A DNA stretch of 11,941 nt. It comes from OMOG01 sp041485845 (GTDB lineage Bacteria; Acidobacteriota; Terriglobia; Bryobacterales; Bryobacteraceae). Numbering within the stretch: position 1 is the first letter of the stretch; every line of letters starts with the position of its first letter. The notes beneath the pieces are model-generated. The model was given only the letters and a program-made list of their open reading frames with translations. It was not told where the DNA came from and did not search any database. The position numbers and the translations under genes were made by a program. Below are positions 11,802 to 11,941 of this stretch, in pieces. The stretch is taken from contig JBGPKH010000234.1 of NCBI GenBank assembly GCA_041485845.1, forward strand, positions 1 through 11,941, given 5' to 3'.

Positions 11802-11941
11802 GGAACTGTTAAGAAATAACAGTGTCACTTTCGCGGCAGGATTTCGTAATTCCATTCGCCGTGAAAAGCCTCCCTCTGGAGTTTGATCTCCGCCATTTCC
11901 GAGTCTGGAACTTTGATGCCAGCGGGGTAGCTTTGGCCGTC
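11802..11941 (-). mobile_element. End of an ISAzo13-type insertion sequence, cut by the window edge
   Basis: After the transposase stop (11825-11827) the DNA runs 22 bases to a likely terminal repeat beginning GGAACTGTT at 11802. Within it ACTGTT (11805-11810) and AACAGT (11818-11823) form an inverted pair, a probable transposase-binding site. The other end of the element is out of view, so the exact boundary and target duplication cannot be fixed. Confidence 0.6.
11825..11941 (-). CDS. C-terminal end of an ISAzo13-family transposase, partial
   Basis: The last 38 codons read SYPAGIKVPDSEMAEIKLQ, then REAFHGEWNYEILPRK and TGA. The pattern 'Y..GIKV.D.E...I.L....FHG.WNY.I.PR' is the C-terminus of the Rhodopirellula/ISAzo13-type DDE transposase (PF07592). 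The catalytic core lies beyond the window, so activity cannot be judged. It is transcribed toward the membrane protein gene, which starts 55 bases beyond its stop, so readthrough from the IS could drive that gene. Confidence 0.75.
   Translation of the reverse strand, partial: DGQSYPAGIKVPDSEMAEIKLQREAFHGEWNYEILPRK

Noticed and set aside
1..11941. CRISPR array, rRNA, phage structural genes or a biosynthetic cluster
   Set aside because: I found no regularly spaced repeats, no rRNA-like sequence, and no phage or biosynthetic core genes in any frame.

Overview
The window reads as chromosomal DNA from a high-GC, slow-growing soil-type bacterium, most likely an acidobacterium of the Bryobacterales/Solibacter kind. 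The reasons are indirect: an acyl-CoA carboxylase-type biotin carboxylase, a GH172/DUF2961 secreted enzyme, a decayed pectate lyase, an 'NFTGVWDL' exported-domain remnant, a PEP-CTERM-like tail and many small exported proteins of unknown function. No rRNA or tRNA anchors this, so the assignment is inference.

Left part (1-2070, minus strand): a small exported protein is followed 17 bases later by a complete biotin carboxylase (accC type). An ATGA overlap leads into a reading frame that runs almost at once into two tandem perfect palindromes at the window edge. Next (2231-5839, plus strand): a single-domain cyclic-nucleotide-binding-fold protein, a 719-residue secreted GH172/DUF2961 protein whose two candidate catalytic glutamates are visible, and a toast-rack-type lipoprotein. 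Region 5831-6605 carries no intact gene. It holds a PEP-CTERM-like C-terminal relic (minus), several hairpins, a broken pectate-lyase 3' end (plus) and a 67-base element with 15-bp inverted arms.

Middle part (6621-8897): a DinB-fold metal-site protein is translationally coupled to a PLP-dependent threonine/serine dehydratase. A secreted metallophosphoesterase converges on it with a 50-base antisense overlap. Then come a frameshifted exported-domain relic (about 8983-9206) and a complete exported DUF6624-like protein (9281-10120).

Right part (10117-11941, minus strand): a toxin-antitoxin locus with a 57-residue putative antitoxin and a Doc/Fic toxin broken by one extra base, a multi-spanning ABC-2-like membrane protein, and, at the edge, the end of an insertion sequence with the C-terminus of an ISAzo13-type transposase. 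The IS sits about 30 bases upstream of the permease, where an ATPase partner might be expected.

No well-bounded new system such as a defence island, biosynthetic cluster or CRISPR array is visible. The most notable signals are the cluster of broken genes, the Doc locus with an altered Fic motif and a promoter-proximal palindrome, the 15-bp inverted-repeat element, and -10-like hexamers placed only 4-12 bases before several start codons, which suggests leaderless or near-leaderless mRNAs.
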